Of a DNA stretch of 42,342 nucleotides, positions 33,273-40,964 are shown in pieces. The position numbers and the translations under genes are program-made. Below the pieces are notes generated by a model that saw nothing but the letters and a program-made list of their open reading frames with translations, was not told where the DNA came from and did not search any database. Source of the DNA: CAZYTX01 sp964650485 (GTDB lineage Bacteria > RBG-13-61-14 > DATKZS01); the NCBI GenBank assembly GCA_964650485.1, contig CAZYTX010000030.1, forward strand, positions 1 through 42,342. The letters are read 5' to 3'. Position 1 is the first letter of the stretch. Each line of letters begins with the position of its first letter.

Positions 33273-35552
33273 ATGAACCAGGAAACCAACCTCGCAGTTA
33301 AAAACGAACGGCTGGCCCTCGAGCTCGATACAAAACACTCCACCATTATCGCGAGCCTGCTTGACTCATCCATATCTTTCGGGCCGCTTCTCACCAGGGT
33401 GTCCTTCCGCGACCACTCCGGCAAAGCCTATGACCCGGCAAGCTCCCTGGTAAGGGGATGGAAGGCCGCGCAGGAAGAAGTGGACACGCCTCTTGGAAAG
33501 AGCCCCGGCATCACCGCAGCGCTCGAGGACGTGGCCGGCCTCCCCGCCCGCCTGAAATGGGAGATAGCGCTTATAGGAGAAGAGGACGCGCTTTTCAGGA
33601 CCACCCTGGAGAACCGCTCGACCGGGCAAATGACTCTTTTGAAAATGGCGCCCCTCGCCTTCCGGGGCGCAGACCCCGGCCTGTCCATGGGAGCGGGCTA
33701 CTCGGCCTGGCGCTTCTTCCGCACCGGGTATCAATCGTGGTCCCCCGCGGGGTCAACAGGAGTGATGGACAAAGACGTAAAGCCCGGCCTGCTGAATCCC
33801 TTTCAAGCAGGGGCCTCTCCTTTAACCCCTTACTCGAACAGGCCGGGCATAAAAGCCAGCGACTGGATGGCGCAGATAGTGGAGCCGGGCTTGTCCCTCT
33901 CCACCCTGATAGGCTTTGTAACCAGCTCCGCCATGAGCGGGAGGGTCGAGTTCGAGGTGCTCTACGACCGCTTCCGCCGGCTGGAGGCTGTGTCCGACCC
34001 GGAGGGCCGGCTGGTTGACTCCGGCGAGTCGGTGTGCTCGGAGTGGTGCATGATCTCCATGTCCAATGACCCGGTCGAGCAGCAGGCCCGTTATTACGAG
34101 CTGTGGGGCAAGGCCATGGAAGCCAGGGACCCGGGGCCACGGACCGGGTGGTGCTCTTGGTACTTTTGTTTTGCAAAGGTTGACGAGGGAGTGGTGACCA
34201 GGAACCTCTCGAAGCTAAAAGAGCATAATGACAAGGTCCAGGTGGTGCAGATAGACGACGGGTTTGAAAAGTGCCCCGGCGAGTGGATAAAGTGGAACCC
34301 TAAGTTCAAGACCCATCCAAGGACCGTGGCAGAGAGGATAAAAGAACACGGGTTCCAGCCGGGTCTGTGGCTGGCCCCTTTCCTGGTCTCGCGCCAGGCC
34401 CCGGTGGCAAAACAGCACCCGGAATGGATGGTGAAGAATAAAGAGGGCAGGCCAAAGATCGCGCTGGTGCACCCCAAGTGGAAAGGCACGGTGATGCACG
34501 CGCTGGATGCCACCCACCCGGGCGCCCAGCGATGGCTCCACGACATCATCCGCACCATAGTACATGATTACGGGTTTTCCTACCTGAAGCTCGACTTCCT
34601 CTATGCGGGGGCCGTGCCGGGCTTCCGCCGGAGCAGGAGCTCGACCGGGGCTTTTGCACTGCGCCGCGGCCTGGAGATCATAAGAGGTGCAGCGGGAGAG
34701 GAGGCTTATCTCGTGGGGTGCGGGTGTCCGCTGGGGCCCGGGGTGGGCATGGTGGATGCCATGCGTGTGTCCCAGGACGCGTCTATCAAATGGAGCACGC
34801 CATGGGCGGACTGGATCGCCGGCATGCCCGTGGCCCCGGGTGCGAGGAACTGCTTTAAAAACAATATAGCCCGCATGCTGATGCATGGGAGGCTGTGGGC
34901 GAACGACCCTGACTGCTTCCTGCTGCGCGATGAAAAGGGGGGGCTCCGCGCGGAGGAGATACAAAGCGAGCTTACCTTGTTTTTCCTTTGCGGCGGCGCG
35001 AGCTTCCTCTCCGAGCACTTGCCCGGCCTCCCTGAGGAGAGGCTTGGGTTGTGGCTCGATTGCCTGCCGCCGCTGGGGGAAGCGGCCCGGCCGGTTGACC
35101 TCATGGAGCGCGGTTTCCCCGAGCTGCTGGTGTTGAAAAGAGCTGACAGCGCACTGGTGGCTGTTTTCAACTGGTCGGAGAAGGCGGGCAAGAAGCGCCT
35201 GGACCTTGGAAGGCTTGGGCTTCGAGGAGCGTGGCACGTGTTCGATTACTGGGCAAAGAACTACCGGGGAGTGGTGTCCGACAAAATGGAACTGGGCAGT
35301 GTGCCTCCCCGCGGAGTGAAGTACCTCCGGCTGTCAAGGGCTGACGACACTCCCCGGGTCCTCGCAACCAGCCTGCACATGGGAATGGGCGAGACAGGGT
35401 TCCAGACAAGCCGGGAAGGAGATGACCTTGAGCTAGCCATAAGCCTGCCGGGAAGGCGCAAGGGAAAGGTGTGGGCGGTGTTTCCACGCGGGGCCGTGAG
35501 AATGCGGGAGATCAATTTCACTGACCAGTGGGAGGGCAGGATCAGCCCTTGA
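33273..35552 (+). CDS. Alpha-galactosidase, GH36-like
   Basis: This 759-residue enzyme resembles GH36 alpha-galactosidases and raffinose-synthase-like proteins, which release terminal alpha-galactose. A beta-sandwich N-terminal domain precedes a TIM barrel starting near TGWCSWYFCFAKVDEGVV, with VVQIDDGFEKCPGEWIKWN and GFQPGLWLAPFLV. The nucleophile is expected at the Asp of YLKLDFLYAGA, and the acid/base at the Asp of MRVSQDASIKW. A C-terminal beta domain closes the protein. No signal peptide is seen, so it is probably cytoplasmic. GGGAG lies eight bases before the ATG. It is followed after 19 bases by a sulfatase gene, and the two are probably an operon for a sulfated or galactose-containing glycan. 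Confidence 0.87.
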   Translation: MNQETNLAVKNERLALELDTKHSTIIASLLDSSISFGPLLTRVSFRDHSGKAYDPASSLVRGWKAAQEEVDTPLGKSPGITAALEDVAGLPARLKWEIALIGEEDALFRTTLENRSTGQMTLLKMAPLAFRGADPGLSMGAGYSAWRFFRTGYQSWSPAGSTGVMDKDVKPGLLNPFQAGASPLTPYSNRPGIKASDWMAQIVEPGLSLSTLIGFVTSSAMSGRVEFEVLYDRFRRLEAVSDPEGRLVDSGESVCSEWCMISMSNDPVEQQARYYELWGKAMEARDPGPRTGWCSWYFCFAKVDEGVVTRNLSKLKEHNDKVQVVQIDDGFEKCPGEWIKWNPKFKTHPRTVAERIKEHGFQPGLWLAPFLVSRQAPVAKQHPEWMVKNKEGRPKIALVHPKWKGTVMHALDATHPGAQRWLHDIIRTIVHDYGFSYLKLDFLYAGAVPGFRRSRSSTGAFALRRGLEIIRGAAGEEAYLVGCGCPLGPGVGMVDAMRVSQDASIKWSTPWADWIAGMPVAPGARNCFKNNIARMLMHGRLWANDPDCFLLRDEKGGLRAEEIQSELTLFFLCGGASFLSEHLPGLPEERLGLWLDCLPPLGEAARPVDLMERGFPELLVLKRADSALVAVFNWSEKAGKKRLDLGRLGLRGAWHVFDYWAKNYRGVVSDKMELGSVPPRGVKYLRLSRADDTPRVLATSLHMGMGETGFQTSREGDDLELAISLPGRRKGKVWAVFPRGAVRMREINFTDQWEGRISP

Positions 35553-35571
35553 ACCGAAAGGATGGTGACAA

Positions 35572-36918
35572 ATGAAACGCAGGGACTTTATAAAGTCTGT
35601 TTCGCTCTCTTCCGGCGGGTTTTTCATCTCCAGCGGATTAAAGGCACGACATCATGAGCGGCCTAACATCTTGCTGGTGCTGGTTGACCAGGAGAGGTTC
35701 CCCCAGCACGACGACCCGATAACCTATCCCAACCGGGAAAGACTGAGAGCAACCTCGGTGGAGTTCAACAACCACTGCGCCGTGTTCCCGCTGTGCTCGC
35801 CGAGCCGGGCCAGCCTCCTGACCGGACTTTACCCGCACCAGCTCGGCATCCATTCGAACATCTATCATGACAATGAAATACCATCCCTTGACCCCTACGT
35901 TCCCGGCCTGGGCACAGTGTTCTCCAGGCAGGGATACAAGACCGGCTACTTCGGGAAATGGCACCTTACAAAGAACGTGGAAAAACACGAGACGCTTTGC
36001 GACTACGGTTTCCGCGGCGGGATATCCAACCAGAAGATAGCCATCGGCTCCGACCGGCTGGTTGCCCGGAACGCGGCCGACTTCATAAGGGATAACAAGG
36101 CCTCTCACTGGTTCCTGGTCTGCTCGCTGATAAACCCGCACGACATCTGCTACCCGAACTTCAATCCCTTGTACCCGCCAGAGCGCGACTGGAAGGTATC
36201 CATGCCTCCTAACGTGGAGACGGACCATTCAGGCCATCCCAAGGCCGTCCAGCTCCACCCGGAAAACAATCCCCTCCGTTACGGGTACGTGAACCAGGAA
36301 TGGATAAAGAACCTCAAGTACTACTACGACCTCATAGCACACGCTGACCAGGGCCTGGGTGTCCTGCTCGATGCTCTCGAACAAAGCGGACAGTGGAAGG
36401 ACACCATAGTGGTCTACGCCTCGGACCACGGGGAGATGGGCGGCTCGCACGGGCTGTTGAACAAGGGGTTTATTTACGAGGAGTGCCTGCGCGTGCCCTT
36501 CCTGGTCTCCGCTCCCGGCAGGGTGTCCGGGCCGCGGGCGAGGGAAGACCTTACATGCCACCTTGACCTGGTCCCCACTCTGTGCGCGCTTGCCGGCGTG
36601 ACCTGGCCTTACCAGCTTGCCGGCAGGGACCTGGCGCCCTTGGACCCGGCCGGGTCCGACCATTCTCCTGACCACGTTTTCCTTGAAGGATCCGCAGGCG
36701 ACGTGAAAAACACCATACCCTGGAGAGGGATTACCACTGGAGAGTGGAAGTACGCGCTATACATAAACGGCGATGAGCAGCTATTCTATCTGCCCGAGGA
36801 CCCGCTGGAGTTAGATGACCTCTCGGCCGACCCCGAGGCAAAAGCCGAGAAAAAAGAGCTTAGGCGCAAAGTAAGAGAATGGCAGCGCGAGACCATGGAC
36901 CCTTTCAGGGGCGCTTGA
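35572..36918 (+). CDS. Type I (formylglycine) sulfatase with Tat-like signal
   Basis: This 448-residue enzyme hydrolyses sulfate esters. The N-terminus MKRRDFIKSVSLSSGG has a twin-arginine signal (RRDFIK), so it is probably exported folded. The key motif is CSPSR at 75-79, in which C75 would be converted to formylglycine by a maturase; none is encoded in the window. Further sulfatase parts are NILLVLVDQERFP, GYFGKWHLTK, VVYASDHGEMGGSHGLLNKG and YEECLRVPFLV. The Asp-Gln pair in place of the usual Asp-Asp at the N-terminal metal site (LVDQ) is seen in some subfamilies. Linked to the alpha-galactosidase, it suggests a sulfated galactoside substrate, which is inference. Confidence 0.92.
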   Translation: MKRRDFIKSVSLSSGGFFISSGLKARHHERPNILLVLVDQERFPQHDDPITYPNRERLRATSVEFNNHCAVFPLCSPSRASLLTGLYPHQLGIHSNIYHDNEIPSLDPYVPGLGTVFSRQGYKTGYFGKWHLTKNVEKHETLCDYGFRGGISNQKIAIGSDRLVARNAADFIRDNKASHWFLVCSLINPHDICYPNFNPLYPPERDWKVSMPPNVETDHSGHPKAVQLHPENNPLRYGYVNQEWIKNLKYYYDLIAHADQGLGVLLDALEQSGQWKDTIVVYASDHGEMGGSHGLLNKGFIYEECLRVPFLVSAPGRVSGPRAREDLTCHLDLVPTLCALAGVTWPYQLAGRDLAPLDPAGSDHSPDHVFLEGSAGDVKNTIPWRGITTGEWKYALYINGDEQLFYLPEDPLELDDLSADPEAKAEKKELRRKVREWQRETMDPFRGA

Positions 36919-36942
36919 TTCAATGGCGGGCGATTTACTCGC

Positions 36943-38781
36943 CTACTCCACGATCACCGCTCCGAAGTTGCACACGTCGCGGCAGGAGCCGCATCGTATG
37001 CACACGTCCGGGTTGATGTAGTGGGTCTTCTTCTTCTCTCCTGTGATGGCCTCGACCGGGCATGCCCTTATGCAGGCCATGCACCCGGTGCACTTTTCCG
37101 GGTCTATCCAGAAGTAGATGAGCTCGCGGCAGGTTCCCGCGGGGCACTTCTTGTCGTACACGTGGGCCTCGTACTCCTCGCGGAAGTACTTGAGGGTGGT
37201 GAGCACGGGATTGGGCGCGGTCTGTCCCAGCCCGCACAGGCTGCCGGCTTTCACCCCCTGGGCCATCTCTTCCAGGAGGTCTATGTCCTCGGGCCCTCCC
37301 TTTCCTTCGGCTATCCTGTCGAGGATGTCGAGCATGGCCCTGGTGCCCAGCCGGCAGGGGGTGCACTTGCCGCACGACTCGGCCTGGGTGAAGTTCAAAA
37401 AGTAGCGGGCGATGTCAATCATGCAGTTCTCCTCGTCCATGACCACCATCCCGCCCGAGCCCACGATCGAGCCCACCTTGGCCAGGTTCTCGTAGTCCAC
37501 GGGCATGTCCAGGTAGTCCGCGGGTATACATCCCCCGGAAGGGCCGCCGGTCTGCACGGCCTTTAGCTTCTTGTCCTTGACTATGCCCCCGCCCACCTCG
37601 TAGATTATGTCTCTCAGCTTTATCCCCATGGGCACCTCGATAAGACCGGTCTGGTTGATCTTTCCGGCGAGAGCAAATGTCTTGGTGCCCTTCGACTTCT
37701 CCGTGCCGAACCCCGAGAACCACTTGCCCCCTTTCTCCAGGATGCGGGACACGTTGGCCAGGGTCTCGACGTTGTTAATGTTGGTGGGCTTTCCGAAAAG
37801 CCCTTTCTGGGCCGGGAAGGGAGGCCGCGGCCTGGGCATGCCGCGCTCTCCCTCGATGGACGCCATGAGCGCGGTCTCCTCGCCGCACACGAAAGCGCCC
37901 GCCCCCTCCTTTATCTTGATCTCGAAGGAGAAGCCGCCCCCCATGATGTTCTCTCCCAGCAGCCCGTGCTCGTGCATCTGGGCCATGGCCGTGCGGAGCT
38001 TCTCAATGGCCAGTGGGTACTCGGCCCTTATGTAGATGTACGCGTGGTCCGCGCCGATAGCGTATGCCGCGATGCACATTCCCTCCAGCACGGCGTGCGG
38101 GTCTCCCTCCAGCACGGATCGGTCCATGAAAGCACCCGGGTCGCCCTCGTCGGCGTTGCATATGAGGTACTTGGGATGTCCCTGTGCCTGCCGGCAGAAC
38201 TGCCACTTCCTGCCGGTGGGGAACCCGGCCCCGCCCCTCCCGCGCAGGCCCGACTCCAGCACCTCCTCGATGACCTCTTCCGGCTCCATGGAAAGAGCGC
38301 GCTTGAGTCCCTGGTATCCGCCCCTTGCGATGTAATGGTAGATGTTGTCCGGGTCAATGATCCCGCAGTTTGAGAGCACCACCCGCTCCTGGGGGGCCAG
38401 CATGGGCAGCTTGAAAAAGTCGGGGATGCCGGAGTTCACCCCCGGTCCCATCCTGCCCATGGCGAACTTAGGATTGGGGTCGTCGCCTTTTATGTAGCCC
38501 TCGGCGATCTTTTTAAGCTTGGAGCTGTTCATGCTGTGGTAGACGATCGAGGGCATGCCCGGCTTTTTTATGTAGATCAGAGGCTCGGCATAGCAGGCGC
38601 CTATGCAGCCCACTTCAATAATGTCCGCGTCTATATCAAGGCCCTCGATCTGATCGCGGACCTCTTCGGCGCCCGCGGCCCGGCCGCAGGTGGCCATGCC
38701 CACGAACACCACCGGCTTCTTGTTATCTTCAATCTTCTTCCATTCATCAACTGCTTTTCTTTTAAGTTTGTCGAAGTCCAC
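36943..38781 (-). CDS. NuoF/HndC-like NADH-binding iron-sulfur flavoprotein
   Basis: This 612-residue subunit passes electrons between NAD(P)H, via FMN, and iron-sulfur centres. It has an N-terminal thioredoxin-like [2Fe-2S] domain with C32 (ATCGRAAGA), C59 and C63 (GCIGAC), the NuoF core with GLRGRGGAGFPTGRKW, the [4Fe-4S] motif ESCGKCTPCRLG and SLCGLGQTAPN, and a C-terminal two-cluster ferredoxin (CTGCMACIRACPVEAI, CIRCGSCRDVC). Only three Cys are evident in the first domain, where four normally bind its cluster. AGGAGG lies seven bases before the GTG at 38781, which I prefer to the ATG at 38811 that would place the ribosome site inside the gene. It follows the HndA-like gene. The usual catalytic partner (HndD or NuoG) is not in the window. 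Confidence 0.92.
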   Translation of the reverse strand: MDFDKLKRKAVDEWKKIEDNKKPVVFVGMATCGRAAGAEEVRDQIEGLDIDADIIEVGCIGACYAEPLIYIKKPGMPSIVYHSMNSSKLKKIAEGYIKGDDPNPKFAMGRMGPGVNSGIPDFFKLPMLAPQERVVLSNCGIIDPDNIYHYIARGGYQGLKRALSMEPEEVIEEVLESGLRGRGGAGFPTGRKWQFCRQAQGHPKYLICNADEGDPGAFMDRSVLEGDPHAVLEGMCIAAYAIGADHAYIYIRAEYPLAIEKLRTAMAQMHEHGLLGENIMGGGFSFEIKIKEGAGAFVCGEETALMASIEGERGMPRPRPPFPAQKGLFGKPTNINNVETLANVSRILEKGGKWFSGFGTEKSKGTKTFALAGKINQTGLIEVPMGIKLRDIIYEVGGGIVKDKKLKAVQTGGPSGGCIPADYLDMPVDYENLAKVGSIVGSGGMVVMDEENCMIDIARYFLNFTQAESCGKCTPCRLGTRAMLDILDRIAEGKGGPEDIDLLEEMAQGVKAGSLCGLGQTAPNPVLTTLKYFREEYEAHVYDKKCPAGTCRELIYFWIDPEKCTGCMACIRACPVEAITGEKKKTHYINPDVCIRCGSCRDVCNFGAVIVE

Positions 38782-38854
38782 CACACCACCTCCTTGAAAT
38801 ACTGCCTGCATGTAAAGCCGGGGCCATGTATAATGCCGTCATGAACACCGCTGG

Positions 38855-39721
38855 TCACCTCTTTTTTCTTGCGGACCCTTTCCTGGGGCCGGGCTTTTGT
38901 CTTGACCTTGTCCCGGCTTTCTTTGTCGCTTTTTTTGTCGGCTTCCTGGCTGTCCTCTTCTTTACGGGCTTCTTTTGCGCCTTTTTAGCCTGCTTCTTTG
39001 CCGGCTTCCCGGTTGTTTTCTTTACCTTGCTTTTGGCCCTCTTTTTTGCGGCCTTTGGGGCCTTTTTCTTTGCGGCCTTCTTCGCGGTCTTCTTGGCCGC
39101 CTTTTTCTTCTTGGGCCTCTTTTTCTCTTTCGGGGTCTTCTCACTGACTTTTTCAGCAAGCTCTTTCTTCTTTGCCTTGTCTTTTGCTGCTGCCGGTTCA
39201 GCGGCCTGCTTTTCTTCGGCTTCCTCGGACTTTCCGGTTTCCCCTCCCCTCATCTCCGATATGATGCTCCTCAGCTTCTTGGCCGTTGCCTTGCCGTACA
39301 CCTTCTTGTTGGCAACCACCACCGGTGCAAGCGCGCACGAGCCCACACAGGCCACTGTCTCGATGGAGAACATCATGTCTTCGGTGGTGTCGCCGGCGCT
39401 TATGTCAAGCTCCCTTTCCAGCTCCTCCACCAGCCGGGCGCTGCCGCGCACGTGGCAGGCCGTTCCCCGGCACACGGTGAAGATGTTTCTGCCAAGCGGC
39501 TTGAACCTGAACTGGGCGTAGAAGGTTGCCACCCCGTACACGTGGCTCGGGGGCACCTTGAGATAATGTGCAATCTCCCTCATGGCCCCGGATGGAAGGT
39601 ATCCGAGCTCGTTTTGAACGAACTGCAAAAGCGGGATCAACTGGTCGTTGGAAGAAGGGAACGTCTCCTTCATCCTCTCGACTACTTCGCTCACGTCCTG
39701 GACAGGATTTACTTCATCCAT
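38855..39721 (-). CDS. NuoE/HndA-like [2Fe-2S] subunit with a long lysine-rich tail
   Basis: Residues 1-158 are a complete NuoE-type thioredoxin-like subunit: LLQFVQNELGYLP, VYGVATFYAQF, and the cluster ligands C84, C89 (CRGTACH), C125 and C129 (CVGSC). It would pair with the HndC-like product of the next gene. From about residue 160 to 288 the protein is a low-complexity tail rich in Lys and Ala, such as KKAAKKTAKKAAKKKAPKAA, not part of the family. It resembles eukaryotic histone H1 tails, the insert in Rel and the free protein at 40268. The tail is coded at 38855-39244 in the same frame without stops, so it is probably translated. GGGGG lies about six bases before the ATG. Confidence 0.9.
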   Translation of the reverse strand: MDEVNPVQDVSEVVERMKETFPSSNDQLIPLLQFVQNELGYLPSGAMREIAHYLKVPPSHVYGVATFYAQFRFKPLGRNIFTVCRGTACHVRGSARLVEELERELDISAGDTTEDMMFSIETVACVGSCALAPVVVANKKVYGKATAKKLRSIISEMRGGETGKSEEAEEKQAAEPAAAKDKAKKKELAEKVSEKTPKEKKRPKKKKAAKKTAKKAAKKKAPKAAKKRAKSKVKKTTGKPAKKQAKKAQKKPVKKRTARKPTKKATKKAGTRSRQKPGPRKGSARKKR

Positions 39722-40071
39722 TTACTACCCCCTTGACCTCGAACATCGGGCTTCGACCCCGGCCGGGTGATAAAAGCCCTTAACCGCTTTCCAGGTGATC
39801 CTTTGGCCCCGCAATGGTGTGATGGATGCAACTTTCAAAACCGCTGTGTAAAAACCGGGCAAGACCCGCTACTGGCGACTCTTATGGGAGTATCAACTTC
39901 TTAGTAGACGCCGGAAAGATCACCTCGACTTAAGCTATCATCACTGTTCGAGCCTGTCAAGAAATCTTCTTCATGGCTTCTTCATGGCGCCGTCAATGTT
40001 CATTGCCCGAGACCTCCGCTCGCTTTGCTAACAGCCGTTTTTAAAAAAATGAAAAAATTTTGATTTTTTTG
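39722..40071. other. Non-coding region between the hnd genes and the lysine-rich protein gene
   Basis: These 350 bases must hold the promoter of the minus-strand HndA/HndC unit, which I could not assign. A CCCGGCCGGG palindrome lies near 39758, and AGGTGATC and GATCACCT form a distant eight-base inverted repeat at about 39793 and 39917. TTCTTCATGGC occurs twice next to each other near 39970. From about 40037 the sequence turns strongly AT-rich, leading into the promoter at 40072. No gene was recognised. Confidence 0.5.
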
Positions 40072-40101
40072 TTGACCTTTCGCAAGTTTTCTTGGTATAA
40101 T
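40072..40101 (+). promoter_or_regulatory. Strong sigma70 promoter with UP-like element for the lysine-rich protein gene
   Basis: TTGACC (40072-40077), 18 bases, then a perfect TATAAT (40096-40101). The 35 bases before it (40037-40071) are runs of A and T, as in UP elements that raise promoter strength. The message would begin near 40108, with a leader of about 160 bases. Confidence 0.78.
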
Positions 40102-40122
40102 GTAGCTGTTTGAGATCAAGGC

Positions 40123-40242
40123 ATGAGACCTTTAAAAGTTACAAGGGGGAACGAGAAGATCGAAAAGCTGGTCTTTGCTTTAGCCGTTATGCCGCCAAGG
40201 ATGATAATAAGACTACCTGGTGACAATAAAACAAGCACGTAA
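40123..40242 (+). CDS. Possible 39-residue leader ORF
   Basis: Within the leader of the lysine-rich protein message, an ATG opens 39 codons (MRPLKVTRGNEKIEKLVFAL, ending NKTST). It has only a weak AAGG close to the start and no recognised family. It uses a broad codon set, unlike the repeat gene after it. It may be a chance frame, a regulatory leader peptide or a small protein. Confidence 0.25.
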   Translation: MRPLKVTRGNEKIEKLVFALAVMPPRMIIRLPGDNKTST

Positions 40243-40267
40243 CCAAGAAGGAAAGGAGAGGCGAAGA

Positions 40268-40504
40268 ATGGCGACAAAGAAAGCTGCGAAGAAGAAGAAA
40301 CCCGCGAAGAAGAAGGCTACCAAGAAGAAAGCTACCAAGAAGAAAGCAACCAAGAAGAAAGCAACCAAGAAGAAAGCCGGCAAGAAGAAGGCCACCAAGA
40401 AGAAAGCAACCAAGAAGAAAGCAACCAAGAAGAAAGCCACCAAGAAGAAAAAGCCGGCAAAGAAGAAAACCTCGAAGAAGAAGGCATCCAAGAAGAAAAA
40501 GTAG
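40268..40504 (+). CDS. Histone H1-like lysine-rich protein
   Basis: This 78-residue protein uses only M, A, T, K, P, G and S; 47 residues (60%) are Lys and none is acidic. It is built from five-residue ATKKK units (four, one AGKKK, four more) between flanks with PAKKK, TSKKK and ASKKK. It resembles bacterial histone H1-like and AlgP/Hc-type tails, which bind DNA or other polyanions; this role is inferred from composition. GGAG lies about nine bases before the ATG. The gene stands alone with a strong promoter and a strong terminator, so it is probably highly expressed. Repeat-based coding makes its length prone to change by slippage. Confidence 0.82.
   Translation: MATKKAAKKKKPAKKKATKKKATKKKATKKKATKKKAGKKKATKKKATKKKATKKKATKKKKPAKKKTSKKKASKKKK
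40316..40450 (+). repeat. Tandem 15-bp repeat, nine units, in the lysine-rich gene
   Basis: Nine consecutive 15-base units of the form GCNACCAAGAAGAAA encode ATKKK; the fifth unit encodes AGKKK. Some neighbouring units are identical or differ by one base. The unit is a multiple of three, so gain or loss keeps the frame. Confidence 0.9.
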
Positions 40505-40523
40505 CCTTGCAAACAAGGTGAGC

Positions 40524-40562
40524 AAAACCGGGGAAGGCAGTTAATTCCCCGGTTTTCATTTT
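40524..40562 (+). terminator. Intrinsic terminator after the lysine-rich gene
   Basis: A 12-base-pair perfect stem (AAAACCGGGGAA / TTCCCCGGTTTT) with a nine-base loop is followed by a T-rich stretch (TTTTCATTTTC). It lies 20 bases after the stop codon. Confidence 0.88.
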
Positions 40563-40592
40563 CAGTAAAAGTCCCTGTACCGGGAGAACGCC

Positions 40593-40964
40593 GTGAAAGC
40601 ATGTGCCAGGAATCGGGTCCCATGGTTAGCGCTGTCCCTTTCCCTGATCGTGGCCTGCTCGGCCCGCAACCGGGACCGGGCAGACACGGCCCCTGAACCC
40701 GGACCTTACGACCTCTCAGGTTTTTACAACCAGCTTGAAGACTACATCGAAAAGTTCCACGACCCTTCTTTCAAGTACGACCCGCATGACCTGGAAGGGC
40801 GATTCTCTTATCAGCCCGGCAAGGAGTGCGCCCTTTACGGCTCCACGGACATGGTCTACCTTTTGTGGACAATAGAAGAGCTTGACCGGGCGTCCCTGGA
40901 GATCGGTGCTCGAGGTGATATGCCGGTTATAGGCCGGAGTCGGCCTGGGACCTTATCAAGATGA
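40593..40964 (+). pseudogene. Putative lipoprotein, probably truncated
   Basis: The N-terminus has a signal and lipobox (LALSLSLIVACS), then residues reminiscent of a helical-toroid protein: FYNQLEDYIEKFHDPSFKYD and CALYGSTDMVYLLWTIEEL. That kind of start normally leads into several hundred more residues. After about residue 100 the sequence becomes Arg/Gly-rich (GARGDMPVIGRSRPGTLSR) and stops, which looks out of frame. Other frames here also stop quickly. It is probably a gene cut off by a deletion that joined it to the CNNM gene, whose ATG overlaps its TGA. A short intact lipoprotein is the alternative. Confidence 0.5.

Noticed and set aside
38782..38811. ATG at 38811 as start of the HndC-like gene
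   Set aside because: The strong AGGAGG lies between this ATG and the GTG at 38781, and the extra residues (MQAVFQGGG) are not family-like.
40316..40450. Short regular repeats that might suggest a CRISPR array
   Set aside because: Units are 15 bases with no spacers and translate in frame as ATKKK; no cas genes are present.
40187..40623. Long antisense frames over the lysine-rich gene that look like membrane proteins rich in Phe and Leu
   Set aside because: The antisense of AAG/AAA codons gives CTT/TTT, that is Leu and Phe. The hydrophobic pattern is an artefact of the Lys repeat; the sense strand has the promoter, ribosome site and terminator.
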